From contig JAOUDU010000177.1 in assembly GCA_029859085.1 (NCBI GenBank), positions 1 to 6,183 on the forward strand: a DNA stretch of 6,183 bases, read 5' to 3'. Positions within the stretch are counted from its first letter, which is position 1. Each line of letters opens with the position of its first letter. Shown here one piece after another: positions 1-6,183 of the stretch. The position numbers and the translations under genes are program-made. Source of the DNA: Gammaproteobacteria bacterium. Its GTDB lineage: Bacteria; Pseudomonadota; Gammaproteobacteria; Pseudomonadales; Halieaceae. Under the pieces are notes generated by a model that had not been told where the DNA came from, ran no database searches, and saw only the letters and a program-made list of their open reading frames with translations.

Positions 1-132
1 TTCGATGGTCTGAGTTATGAGGATATTGCCGAAATAATGGATTGCCCGGTCGGCACGGTCCGCTCGCGGATATTTCGTGCCCGGGAGGCGATAGACGGGC
101 GGGTGAGGGAACAGATGGATGGGAATCTTTAA
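1..132 (+). CDS. rpoE: RNA polymerase sigma-E factor (RpoE/AlgU), C-terminal 43 residues, 5' end outside window
   Basis: This is the end of an extracytoplasmic-function sigma factor, open from base 1 in frame 1 to the TAA at 130-132. The visible 43 residues are sigma region 4.2, the helix-turn-helix that contacts the promoter -35 element. The stretch LSYEDIAEIMDCPVGTVRSR (residues 4-23 of the fragment), followed by IFRAREAID, is nearly the same as the end of E. coli RpoE and Pseudomonas AlgU. The family is about 190 residues long, so roughly three quarters lies upstream of the window. In this family the protein directs transcription of envelope-stress genes and is held inactive by RseA, encoded next. 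The promoter of the operon, usually autoregulated by RpoE, is not in the window. Identity is firm from motif and gene order; only the 5' end is missing. Confidence 0.96.
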   Translation, partial: FDGLSYEDIAEIMDCPVGTVRSRIFRAREAIDGRVREQMDGNL

Positions 133-216
133 TGTTGTCACCAGGAGACCGTGCGCAGGTCGATCGGTCCGGGTGGCAACTGTTTGAGGCACCACGCGGT
201 GCGAGGAAAACCTGTT

Positions 217-807
217 ATGAGTGAGATGATGCGAGAGTCCCTGTCCGCGTTGATGGATGACGAAGCCAATGAGCTGGAACTGGAGAGGGTGCTGGCAAAG
301 GTTGCCGGGGATCCCGAGCTGCGCCAGGCCTGGGTTCGCTATAACCTGGTACGTGCGGTGGCCGGCGGGCAACATCCCGCGCACCCGGAACTGGATGTCT
401 CGGCTCGGGTCCGGGCAGCGGTGACCGGGCGGGTGCAGGGCGCCGCCGGGCTCAGGCAGCGGTTTGCGCGCCCCCTTGCCAGCGTGGCGGTGGCGGCCTC
501 GGTGGCCGCGACGGTGGTGTTCGGCGGCCAGTACCTGGCCCGGATGGAGGCCGGTAACTACGGCGACCAGGCAGTCGCCAGCAGCGTATCCCCGGTGGGC
601 CTGGTAAACAGCCTCGGCGCAACTTCGGTGCAGGCCAGTTACGGTACCCAGAGCGTTCCGGTGCTGCAGCCCGCCACCCGGACCGCCTACCAGGAACTCG
701 CCAGGCAGCGCCTGAAGAAATATATGCAGGAGCACGCCGAACACGCCGCGCTGAATTCGCCCAACGGGCTGGTGCCCTTCGCCCGCGTACCTCGCATCCA
801 GGAGTAG
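217..807 (+). CDS. rseA: Anti-sigma-E factor RseA/MucA, single-pass inner-membrane protein
   Basis: This 196-residue protein binds and inactivates RpoE at the inner membrane. Residues 1-75 form the cytoplasmic anti-sigma domain; the start MSEMMRESLSALMDDEA followed by ELELERVL matches the MucA/RseA N-terminus. A hydrophobic segment at about 86-105 is the single membrane span. Residues 107-196 would be periplasmic and end in an RLKKYMQEHAEHAAL segment like the MucA C-terminus. In the family, DegS/AlgW cuts the periplasmic part and RseP cuts in the membrane, releasing the sigma factor. The ATG at 217 is preferred over the in-frame GTG at 151 because it has a GAGGA at 203-207 and gives the family-typical N-terminus; the extra 22 residues from 151 look unrelated. 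ATGs at 226 and 229 are less likely alternatives. The gene lies 84 nt after rpoE and 7 nt before rseB. Confidence 0.95.
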   Translation: MSEMMRESLSALMDDEANELELERVLAKVAGDPELRQAWVRYNLVRAVAGGQHPAHPELDVSARVRAAVTGRVQGAAGLRQRFARPLASVAVAASVAATVVFGGQYLARMEAGNYGDQAVASSVSPVGLVNSLGATSVQASYGTQSVPVLQPATRTAYQELARQRLKKYMQEHAEHAALNSPNGLVPFARVPRIQE

Positions 808-817
808 CCAGCGCTTG
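800..817 (+). promoter_or_regulatory. Ribosome binding site and TTG start of rseB, overlapping the rseA stop
   Basis: AGGAG at 800-804 lies within the last codons of rseA, whose TAG is at 805-807. The TTG start of rseB is at 815, 10 nt after the AGGAG. This site decides the TTG start. It also suggests that ribosomes finishing rseA help start rseB, which would keep the anti-sigma factor and its protector in proportion. Confidence 0.7.
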
Positions 818-1780
818 ACGGTTCACGGCTTTATCACCCGGCCCTTTGCGTTGATTCTCACACTGGCAGTCTCGGGGCTGCCGGCGGCGCCCCGTGTTTA
901 TGCGGAGGCCTGCCCCGGGGCCGACATCGAGGCCCTGGCCTGGCTCGACAAAATGTCCAGGAGCCTGCAGGAGGTAAACTACCATGGTGTGGTGACCTTC
1001 CAGCGCGGCCAGGAACTGCAGGCCATGCAGGTCTCCCATTCAGTCGTGAATGGGCTGGTGACAGAGCGGCTGACCGAACTGACCGGGCAGGGCGCCGAAG
1101 TAGTGCGTGTTAATCATCCCCTTGAATGTATTCACCCCGGCAACCGTTTGCTGCAGCTGGGGGCCGAGTTGCAGGACGGCAATTGCGGTGTGGCCCGCTA
1201 CTACCGCTTCAGCATGGCCGGGGGGGAACTGGTCGCCGGGCGCCAGTCAGTGCAGATTCGCGTCGAGCCGCGGGATATGTACCGCTACGGCTATGTCATG
1301 GAGCTGGATAATGAAACCGGCCTGTTGCTCAAGAGCGAGACCATCGGCCAGGGCGACAGTATTCTCGAAAGGTTCCAGTTTGCGAGCCTGTCCTATAACC
1401 ACGATACCGCGCCGGACGGCGGCACCCGCCTGGTACACCAGGCCCATCACCCGGAGCCCGAGCCCCGTACCCTTTCCACCGGGGGGGGGCGCGCGGACTG
1501 GTCGGTTAACTGGCTGCCCCAGGGGTTTACCCCAACCGACAGGCCCGGCCCCGGTAGCGAGCGCCGGACATACACGGACGGGCTTGCGGTATTCTCGGTT
1601 TTCCTGGAGTTGTTGAGCGAGGATATTCGCCCCGGCGAAGGTGTGGTGCGCACCGGTAGCACCACTTCCTATACCCGCGGTATGCACATCGCCGGTATAC
1701 CGGTGCTGGTTACCGTGATCGGGGAGGTGCCGCTCAATACTGCGCGGATGGTGGCCGACTCCGTAGAGGAAGGGCATTGA
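815..1780 (+). CDS. rseB: Periplasmic sigma-E regulatory protein RseB/MucB, TTG start
   Basis: This 321-residue exported protein should bind the periplasmic part of RseA and shield it from DegS/AlgW, so its loss raises sigma-E activity; in E. coli it also senses lipopolysaccharide and mislocalised lipoproteins. Residues 1-32 are a signal peptide (hydrophobic core about 11-23, AEA cleavage site at 30-32). An N-terminal LolA-like domain follows (about 37-195, with NYHGVVTFQRG, RVEPRDMYRYGY and DNETGLLLKSE), then a linker and a smaller C-terminal domain (about 228-315, with GLAVFSVFLE and VTVIGEVP, as in MucB). The start is TTG: it is the only start codon upstream of the whole signal peptide with a good ribosome site (AGGAG at 800-804, overlapping the rseA stop). 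A TTG at 851 would remove half the signal peptide. Cysteines are at 33, 105 and 124. Runs of G7 (1220-1226) and G9 (1481-1489) lie inside the gene. Confidence 0.95.
   Translation: MTVHGFITRPFALILTLAVSGLPAAPRVYAEACPGADIEALAWLDKMSRSLQEVNYHGVVTFQRGQELQAMQVSHSVVNGLVTERLTELTGQGAEVVRVNHPLECIHPGNRLLQLGAELQDGNCGVARYYRFSMAGGELVAGRQSVQIRVEPRDMYRYGYVMELDNETGLLLKSETIGQGDSILERFQFASLSYNHDTAPDGGTRLVHQAHHPEPEPRTLSTGGGRADWSVNWLPQGFTPTDRPGPGSERRTYTDGLAVFSVFLELLSEDIRPGEGVVRTGSTTSYTRGMHIAGIPVLVTVIGEVPLNTARMVADSVEEGH
1220..1226 (+). repeat. Homopolymer run of seven G inside rseB
   Basis: Seven consecutive G span the codons for Gly136, Gly137 and the first base of Glu138 of RseB. Gain of one G would lead to a stop at 1309-1311 (165 residues). 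Loss of one would enter the frame that stays open to the TGA at 1614-1616. It is weaker as a slippage site than the G9 run further on. Confidence 0.85.
1481..1489 (+). repeat. Homopolymer run of nine G inside rseB
   Basis: Nine consecutive G encode glycines 223-225 of RseB (three GGG codons), in the linker before the C-terminal domain. It is the longest homopolymer in the window. Runs this long are prone to slipped-strand mispairing. Losing one G puts the reading into a frame that ends at TGA 1614-1616 (266 residues, wrong sequence after about residue 225). Gaining one G gives a stop at TAA 1507-1509 (231 residues). The run is intact for full-length RseB as written. Confidence 0.9.
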
Positions 1781-1781
1781 T

Positions 1782-2264
1782 ATGCTGATCGAGACGGGCC
1801 GGGTAGTGGCAGTGGATCGGGAGGCGCTGTGGGTGGAGACGATTCGCCAGAGTACCTGCGGCAGCTGTGCAGCCAGGCAGGGCTGCGGCCACGGGCTGCT
1901 CAATCGAATATCCGATGGCCGCACGGGCTATGTGCGGGTGCTGCCGGGCACAGACTCCGGCGGCGCAGCCAGGTGTGCGGTCAATGACCAGGTCCGGATC
2001 GGAATTCCGGAACAGGTGATTCTGCGCGGTTCCGTGGTCGTCTACCTGTTGCCGCTGTTGTGCATGCTGGCCGGTGCCTCCGTCGCGGGCGCGCTCTGGC
2101 CCGGGCTGCCGGAAGCGGCAACTGTCGCCGGGTCTGTTGCCGGCCTGGGGGTCGGCTTCGCCCTGGTGCGCTGGCACGCCCGGCGTCATCGCGATGACCG
2201 GGCCCTGCAACCCGTGCTGCTGGAAGTGCTGCCGCGGGGCAGCCTGCCCGCGCACCTCGCCTGA
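1782..2264 (+). CDS. rseC: Sigma-E accessory protein RseC/MucC, inner-membrane cysteine-cluster protein
   Basis: This 160-residue member of the RseC/MucC family has a soluble N-terminal part with the cysteine cluster STCGSCAARQGCG (Cys26, Cys29, Cys35), as in E. coli RseC. Two hydrophobic segments follow at about 82-104 and 111-130, then a basic stretch (RWHARRHRDDR) and a short tail. In E. coli the protein is an inner-membrane protein linked to the redox supply of the SoxR-reducing system and has a mild positive effect on sigma-E; the cysteines suggest a metal or redox role, which is not established. Additional cysteines are at 65 and 94. The ATG lies 1 nt after the rseB stop, with GAGGAAGGG at 1766-1774 inside the end of rseB, so translation of the two is probably coupled. 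Length is normal for the family and nothing is missing. Confidence 0.94.
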   Translation: MLIETGRVVAVDREALWVETIRQSTCGSCAARQGCGHGLLNRISDGRTGYVRVLPGTDSGGAARCAVNDQVRIGIPEQVILRGSVVVYLLPLLCMLAGASVAGALWPGLPEAATVAGSVAGLGVGFALVRWHARRHRDDRALQPVLLEVLPRGSLPAHLA

Positions 2265-2340
2265 CCCCGATTGCCGGGTTGTTATCCTGTCCCCCGGCCC
2301 TGAGGTTTGTGTTTAATCCCTTGTTTACTGGATCCTTGTC

Positions 2341-3744
2341 ATGAATGTAATGAGTCGTGCCCTGAGTTTTGTTGTGGTGAGCTGTGCGCTGTTGCTTCCA
2401 GCGCTGGTATCGGCGTCTGCGCTGCCCGAGTTCCGGGATATCGTGCAGAAAAACTCCCCCGCCGTGGTGAAGATCGTGGTACAGCACAGCGCCGCCAGGA
2501 ACAGCCAGGGCCAGCCGGACCCCGAGCAGATGCCCGAGTACCTGCGCCGCTTCTTCGAATTCCGGGGCGGCCCGCCGACGCCGCAGGACCAGATGGCCCT
2601 GGGTTCCGGTTTCATTGTTTCCAGCGACGGTTACATCGTCACCAATAACCACGTGGTCGAGGGGGCGGACAGCGTCCTGGTCCGCCTCAGCGACCGCCGC
2701 GAGTTCGATGCGGAGGTAATTGGCACTGATCCGCGGTCGGACCTGGCCCTGCTGAGGGTTGACGCCAAGGACCTGCCGTCGCTCACCCTGGCGGATGGGG
2801 ACGACCTCGAGGTGGGTGAGTGGGTGCTGGCCATCGGTTCGCCTTTTGGCCTTGACTACTCCGTGGCCGCCGGCATCGTCAGCGCCAAGGGTCGCAGCCT
2901 GCCCACCGAGAATAACGAAAACTACGTGCCCTTTATCCAGACCGATGTCGCGATAAATCCCGGCAACTCCGGCGGCCCCCTGTTCAACATGGACGGGGAA
3001 GTGGTCGGGGTGAACTCGCAGATTTTCACCCGCAGCGGTGGCTCCATCGGGCTCTCCTTCGCGATCCCGGTCAGCGTCGTGCGCAACGTGGTCGACCAGT
3101 TGAAGGCCGGGGGGCGCGTGACCCGGGGCTGGCTCGGGGTGACGATCCAGGACGTGGACAAGAACCTTGCCGAGTCCTTCGGGCTGGATAGACCCCGCGG
3201 TGCCCTGGTGGTGCAGGTGGCACAGGACGGCCCGGCTGAGAAAGCGGGGCTGCAGGCGGGCGATGTCATTACCAGCTTCGGTGGCGAGGATATCCCCGCG
3301 TCCGCGGACCTGCCCCATATAGTCGGCCTGGTGGCGCCGGACACCGTGGTGCCGGTCGTGGTTGTGCGCGACAAGCAGCAGAAGACCCTGAAGGTCAAGG
3401 TCGGTGGCCTGGAGGCGGACGACAGCTTCAGCCTTGGGGGAGGGCAGGGTGGGGCTGGCCAGGGTGGCCGCCTGGGGATGGTCGTGGAAACTGCCCCGTC
3501 GGAAATCCTCGAGCGCCTGGGTATCAACGGCGGCGTTGTGGTGCGCGAGGTCCTGCCCGACTCGGTGGCGGCGAGCGCCGGGGTCCTGCCCGGGGACGTC
3601 ATCACCCTGGTGGGCTCGAGCCCGATAAAGTCGGCCGAGGCCTATACGGCCGCGGTGGACCAGCTCAAGGGTGGCAGCTCGGTGCCGCTGCGCCTGATCC
3701 GCCGCGGCTCGCCGCTGTTCATCGGCCTGAAACTCAAGGACTGA
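2341..3744 (+). CDS. mucD: Periplasmic serine endoprotease of the DegP/HtrA family, MucD type
   Basis: This 467-residue HtrA-family protease and chaperone degrades misfolded envelope proteins. A signal peptide covers residues 1-27 (core VVVSCALLLPALV, cleavage after the ASA at 25-27). The trypsin-like domain (about 30-255) carries the full triad: His104 in TNNHVV, Asp134 in RSDLALL, and Ser210 in GNSGGP. PDZ1 is at about 258-350 (GWLGVTIQ, GPAEKAGLQAGDVI). A glycine-rich linker (364-376) leads to PDZ2 at about 378-465 (GVVVREVLPDSVAASAGVLPGDVI). Its place directly after rseC is that of Pseudomonas mucD, where it negatively affects AlgU by removing misfolded proteins. It could equally be called degP or degQ; MucD is chosen from context. 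The ribosome site is weak (GGA at 2330-2332) and a second ATG lies at 2350. The 76-nt gap after rseC holds no convincing terminator, so it may be read with the operon. Confidence 0.94.
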   Translation: MNVMSRALSFVVVSCALLLPALVSASALPEFRDIVQKNSPAVVKIVVQHSAARNSQGQPDPEQMPEYLRRFFEFRGGPPTPQDQMALGSGFIVSSDGYIVTNNHVVEGADSVLVRLSDRREFDAEVIGTDPRSDLALLRVDAKDLPSLTLADGDDLEVGEWVLAIGSPFGLDYSVAAGIVSAKGRSLPTENNENYVPFIQTDVAINPGNSGGPLFNMDGEVVGVNSQIFTRSGGSIGLSFAIPVSVVRNVVDQLKAGGRVTRGWLGVTIQDVDKNLAESFGLDRPRGALVVQVAQDGPAEKAGLQAGDVITSFGGEDIPASADLPHIVGLVAPDTVVPVVVVRDKQQKTLKVKVGGLEADDSFSLGGGQGGAGQGGRLGMVVETAPSEILERLGINGGVVVREVLPDSVAASAGVLPGDVITLVGSSPIKSAEAYTAAVDQLKGGSSVPLRLIRRGSPLFIGLKLKD

Positions 3745-3783
3745 CGACTCCCCCACGGCCAGGCTGCGAGGCCGGGCCGAACA

Positions 3784-3824
3784 TGGCGGTTATATCCGGG
3801 TTGGGGTACAATCGCGCTTTTTTT
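3784..3824 (+). promoter_or_regulatory. Probable sigma-70-type promoter for lepA-lepB
   Basis: A good -10 hexamer, TACAAT, lies at 3807-3812, followed by a GC-only discriminator (CGCGC, 3813-3817). The best -35 at 17-bp spacing is TGGCGG at 3784-3789, which is weak. No extended -10 (TG) is present. The predicted start near 3819 falls in a run of seven T (3818-3824) and would give a 5' leader of about 89 nt before the lepA GTG. It sits in the 163-nt gap after mucD, the largest gap in the window, where a new transcription unit is expected. A GC-rich discriminator is typical of promoters repressed in the stringent response; that is inference only. Confidence 0.45.
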
Positions 3825-3907
3825 ACAGGGCGACCGAGCGGGCCGCCCTTCCCCTGTTGTTTTGCTGCGCGGCACAGTGCTGGCCGGCGCTAATCGAGTC
3901 CTATTGA

Positions 3908-5710
3908 GTGAGTGATCTCAGCCACATCCGCAATTTTTCCATTATTGCCCATATAGACCATGGTAAATCCACCCTCGCTGACCGCTTTATCCAGCACTGC
4001 GGTGGCCTCAGCGCCCGGGAGATGGACGAGCAGGTGCTCGATTCCATGGACATCGAACGGGAGCGCGGTATCACCATCAAGGCCCAGAGTGTCACCCTGG
4101 ACTACACCGCGAGGGACGGCCAGGTATACCAGCTCAATTTTATCGATACGCCCGGTCACGTGGATTTTTCCTATGAGGTTTCCCGCTCCCTCGCCGCCTG
4201 CGAAGGGGCCCTGCTGGTAGTCGACGCGGGGCAGGGAGTCGAGGCGCAGTCGGTGGCCAATTGCTACACCGCAATCGAGCAGGGGCTGGAGGTATTGCCG
4301 ATCCTCAACAAGATGGACCTGCCCCAGGCCGACCCGGAACGGGTCAAGGTGGAGATCGAGGAGATCATCGGTATCGATGCCACCCACGCCTGCCTGGTCA
4401 GTGCCAAGTCAGGGCTCGGGATCGAGGATGCGCTGGAGACCCTGGTGCAGAAAATCCCGGCCCCCGAGGGCGACCGCGAGGCGCCGCTGCAGGCCCTCAT
4501 CATCGACTCCTGGTTTGACAATTACCTCGGGGTGGTGTCGCTGGTGCGGGTCAAGAACGGCCGGTTGCGCAAGCGAGACCGGATCGTGGCGAAATCCATT
4601 GGCAAGACCCACCAGGTGGATGCGGTGGGGATATTCACGCCCAAGCGGCAGGAGTGCGATGTCCTGCAGGCGGGGGAAGTGGGTTTTGTGGTGGCTGGTA
4701 TCAAGGATATCCACGGGGCTCCCGTCGGAGACACCCTGATACATGCGCTGCACCAGGAGGCGGTACCGGCCCTTCCCGGGTTCAAGCGGGTAAAACCCCA
4801 GGTGTACGCCGGCATATTCACCATCTCCTCGGACGATTATGAGGATTTTCGCGATGCCCTGGCCAAGCTGACCCTGAACGACGCCTCGCTGTATTACGAG
4901 CCGGAGACATCGGATGCCCTCGGCTTCGGTTTTCGCTGCGGCTTCCTCGGCATGCTGCATATGGAAATCGTGCAGGAGCGGCTGGAGCGGGAGTACGATC
5001 TCGACCTGATCACCACGGCCCCGACCGTCATCTACGAAGTGCTGAAGAAGAACGGCGAGCTGGTGCGCGTTGACAATCCCTCGAAATTGCCCGATGTGGG
5101 GGATATCGAAGAAATGCGCGAGCCCATCGCCCGCTGCAATATCCTGGTGCCCCATACTTACCTGGGCAATGTCATAACCCTTTGCGTCGAAAAACGCGGT
5201 GTGCAAAAAGACATGCTTTTCCTTGGCGCGCAGGTTTCGCTGACCTACGATATTCCCATGGCCGAGGTAGTGCTGGATTTCTTCGATCGCCTGAAGTCGG
5301 TGAGTCGCGGCTACGCGTCGCTGGACTACAGTTTCGAGCGATTTGAGCCGGCCACATTGTCTCGGCTGGATGTACTGATCAACGGTGAGCGGGTGGATGC
5401 GCTGGCTGTGATTGTGCATCGCGACCAGGTTCAGCACCGGGGGCGAGTGCTGACTGAAAAGATGCAGGAGCTCATACCGCGGCAGATGTTCGACGTGGCC
5501 ATCCAGTGCGCCGTGGGTGGCAAGGTCGTAGCGAGGCAGACGGTGAAAGCACTGCGCAAGAACGTGACCGCCAAGTGTTATGGCGGCGACGTCAGTCGCA
5601 AGCGCAAGCTGCTGGATAAGCAAAAAGCGGGCAAGAAACGCATGAAACAGGTGGGTAGGGTGGAAATTCCCCAGTCAGCCTTCCTCGCAGTGCTCAAGGT
5701 AGATGGCTGA
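3908..5710 (+). CDS. lepA: Elongation factor 4 (LepA), ribosome-associated GTPase, GTG start
   Basis: This 600-residue translational GTPase binds the ribosome; in vitro it can back-translocate tRNAs, and in vivo it has been linked to initiation and 30S assembly. The GTPase motifs are intact: G1 AHIDHGKS (14-21), G2 RGITIK (53-58), G3 DTPGH (80-84, with catalytic His84), G4 NKMD (134-137), and G5 SAK (165-167). Domain II follows (about 195-280), then two EF-G-like alpha/beta domains, including [15 protein letters not shown] (339-353), and the LepA-specific basic C-terminus ([20 protein letters not shown], 556-575). Length is typical. The start is GTG at 3908: an in-frame TGA sits directly before it (3905-3907), and the resulting [20 protein letters not shown] is the family N-terminus. 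The ribosome site is poor (GAG at 3896-3898). lepB follows after 11 nt, the conserved lepA-lepB pair. Confidence 0.97.
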   Translation: MSDLSHIRNFSIIAHIDHGKSTLADRFIQHCGGLSAREMDEQVLDSMDIERERGITIKAQSVTLDYTARDGQVYQLNFIDTPGHVDFSYEVSRSLAACEGALLVVDAGQGVEAQSVANCYTAIEQGLEVLPILNKMDLPQADPERVKVEIEEIIGIDATHACLVSAKSGLGIEDALETLVQKIPAPEGDREAPLQALIIDSWFDNYLGVVSLVRVKNGRLRKRDRIVAKSIGKTHQVDAVGIFTPKRQECDVLQAGEVGFVVAGIKDIHGAPVGDTLIHALHQEAVPALPGFKRVKPQVYAGIFTISSDDYEDFRDALAKLTLNDASLYYEPETSDALGFGFRCGFLGMLHMEIVQERLEREYDLDLITTAPTVIYEVLKKNGELVRVDNPSKLPDVGDIEEMREPIARCNILVPHTYLGNVITLCVEKRGVQKDMLFLGAQVSLTYDIPMAEVVLDFFDRLKSVSRGYASLDYSFERFEPATLSRLDVLINGERVDALAVIVHRDQVQHRGRVLTEKMQELIPRQMFDVAIQCAVGGKVVARQTVKALRKNVTAKCYGGDVSRKRKLLDKQKAGKKRMKQVGRVEIPQSAFLAVLKVDG

Positions 5711-5721
5711 CAGGTTAAAGT

Positions 5722-6183
5722 ATGGATATTGATTTCCCCCTCATTCTCGTGATCCTGGTCTTCGGCAGCGGTATGATCTGGCTGCTCGATGCGCTGTTCC
5801 TCGCGCCCGGCCGCCGTCGGATCGTGACCGAACTGCAGGGACAGTACCCGCAGTGGCAGGACCAGGGCAGCGGTCAGGCGACGGAATACAGCAAGCGCGT
5901 GGCCGACGTGGCCCGCGAGCCGGTCGCGGTAGAGTATGCCAAGTCATTTTTCCCGGTGCTGCTGGTGGTGTTCGTGCTGCGCTCCTTCCTGGTCGAGCCG
6001 TTCCAGATCCCCTCGTCGTCCATGGTTCCCACCCTCGAGGTGGGGGACTACATCCTGGTCAACAAATATACCTTTGGTATCCGCCTGCCGGTGGTGCGTA
6101 CCAAGGTGCTGGGCTTGAATGAGCCGCAGCGCGGCGATGTGATGGTATTTTTCCCGCCCCATATGAACGATACCTATTTCATA
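5722..6183 (+). CDS. lepB: Signal peptidase I (LepB), N-terminal 154 residues, 3' end outside window
   Basis: This is the first part of the inner-membrane peptidase that cleaves signal peptides from exported proteins; RseB and MucD upstream would be substrates. The frame is open from the ATG at 5722 to the window edge. Membrane segment 1 is at about 6-27 and segment 2 at about 76-90, with a cytoplasmic basic/acidic loop between them. Box B, IPSSSMVPTLEVGDYILV (96-113), holds the catalytic serine, Ser100, just before Met101. GIRLPVVRTKVL and RGDVMVFFPP (137-146) follow, as in other type I peptidases. The sequence stops at NDTYFI, which in the family comes immediately before the KR pair containing the catalytic lysine; that residue and box E are therefore beyond the edge, not missing. 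The ribosome site is AGG at 5712-5714. Spacing of 11 nt after lepA indicates one operon. Confidence 0.96.
   Translation, partial: MDIDFPLILVILVFGSGMIWLLDALFLAPGRRRIVTELQGQYPQWQDQGSGQATEYSKRVADVAREPVAVEYAKSFFPVLLVVFVLRSFLVEPFQIPSSSMVPTLEVGDYILVNKYTFGIRLPVVRTKVLGLNEPQRGDVMVFFPPHMNDTYFI

Noticed and set aside
151..216. Upstream GTG at 151 giving a 22-residue extension of RseA
   Set aside because: The extension does not resemble the RseA/MucA N-terminus, and the ATG at 217 has a good ribosome site and the expected first residues.
902..913. RseB as a lipoprotein because cleavage would leave Cys33 first
   Set aside because: The preceding residues are A-E-A; a glutamate at -2 and the lack of Leu at -3 do not fit a lipobox, so ordinary signal peptidase I cleavage is more likely.
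1692..1703. Perfect 12-bp palindrome CCGGTATACCGG near the end of rseB, with a nearby 9-bp inverted repeat (1650-1658 and 1698-1706)
   Set aside because: Both lie in conserved-type coding sequence; about one such palindrome and one such repeat are expected by chance in a window this size.
2273..2298. GCCGGG/CCCGGC hairpin between rseC and mucD as a terminator
   Set aside because: The 6-bp stem has a 14-nt loop and no T run directly after it; a match of this size is expected by chance in GC-rich DNA.
1981..3756. 591-codon open frame on the minus strand across rseC and mucD
   Set aside because: It is antisense to two clear genes with family motifs, its translation has no recognisable domain and is rich in His, Arg and Gln as expected for a complement of GC-rich coding sequence.
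3828..3848. GGGCG/CGCCC hairpin in the lepA leader as a terminator or attenuator
   Set aside because: It has only 5 bp with an 11-nt loop, the T7 run lies before it rather than after, and no leader peptide or alternative fold is evident.
4409..5623. 404-codon minus-strand open frame inside lepA
   Set aside because: It is a shadow of the lepA reading frame; lepA motifs are complete and the antisense translation shows no domain.

Overview
The window is a GC-rich piece of a gammaproteobacterial chromosome that carries the envelope-stress sigma factor locus. All genes are on the + strand, in this order: rpoE/algU (3' end only), rseA/mucA, rseB/mucB, rseC/mucC, a DegP/MucD-type periplasmic protease, lepA, and lepB (5' part only). 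Having a mucD-type protease between rseC and lepA is the arrangement known from Pseudomonas (algU-mucABCD, then lepA-lepB). Enterobacteria have rpoE-rseABC followed directly by lepA-lepB. The RseA, RseB and RseC sequences clearly belong to these families but diverge from the Pseudomonas proteins as I recall them. I infer a non-enteric gammaproteobacterium on the Pseudomonas/Cellvibrio/marine-gammaproteobacterial side and cannot name a genus.

Layout: positions 1-132 hold the end of the sigma factor (region 4.2). Positions 217-2264 hold rseA, rseB and rseC, tightly packed (7 nt and 1 nt gaps), with the ribosome binding sites of rseB and rseC lying at or inside the end of the preceding gene. A 76-nt gap precedes mucD (2341-3744). 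A 163-nt gap with a probable promoter separates mucD from lepA (3908-5710). lepB follows lepA after 11 nt and runs off the right edge just before its expected catalytic lysine.

Functionally, the first five genes form one envelope-stress circuit. RseA is a membrane-spanning anti-sigma factor that holds RpoE, RseB binds and protects the periplasmic part of RseA, RseC is an inner-membrane cysteine-containing accessory protein, and MucD degrades or refolds misfolded envelope proteins. lepA-lepB is a separate conserved housekeeping pair, made of a ribosome-associated GTPase and signal peptidase I.

This is an ordinary core locus, and I see no mobile element, CRISPR array, RNA gene or undescribed multi-gene system. 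The most notable sequence-level oddity is a run of nine G (1481-1489), plus a run of seven G (1220-1226), inside rseB. A one-base slip in either would truncate this negative regulator of sigma-E. Other points are a TTG start for rseB, a GTG start for lepA, a 30-codon open frame bridging rpoE and rseA, and a T7 run at the predicted lepA transcription start.
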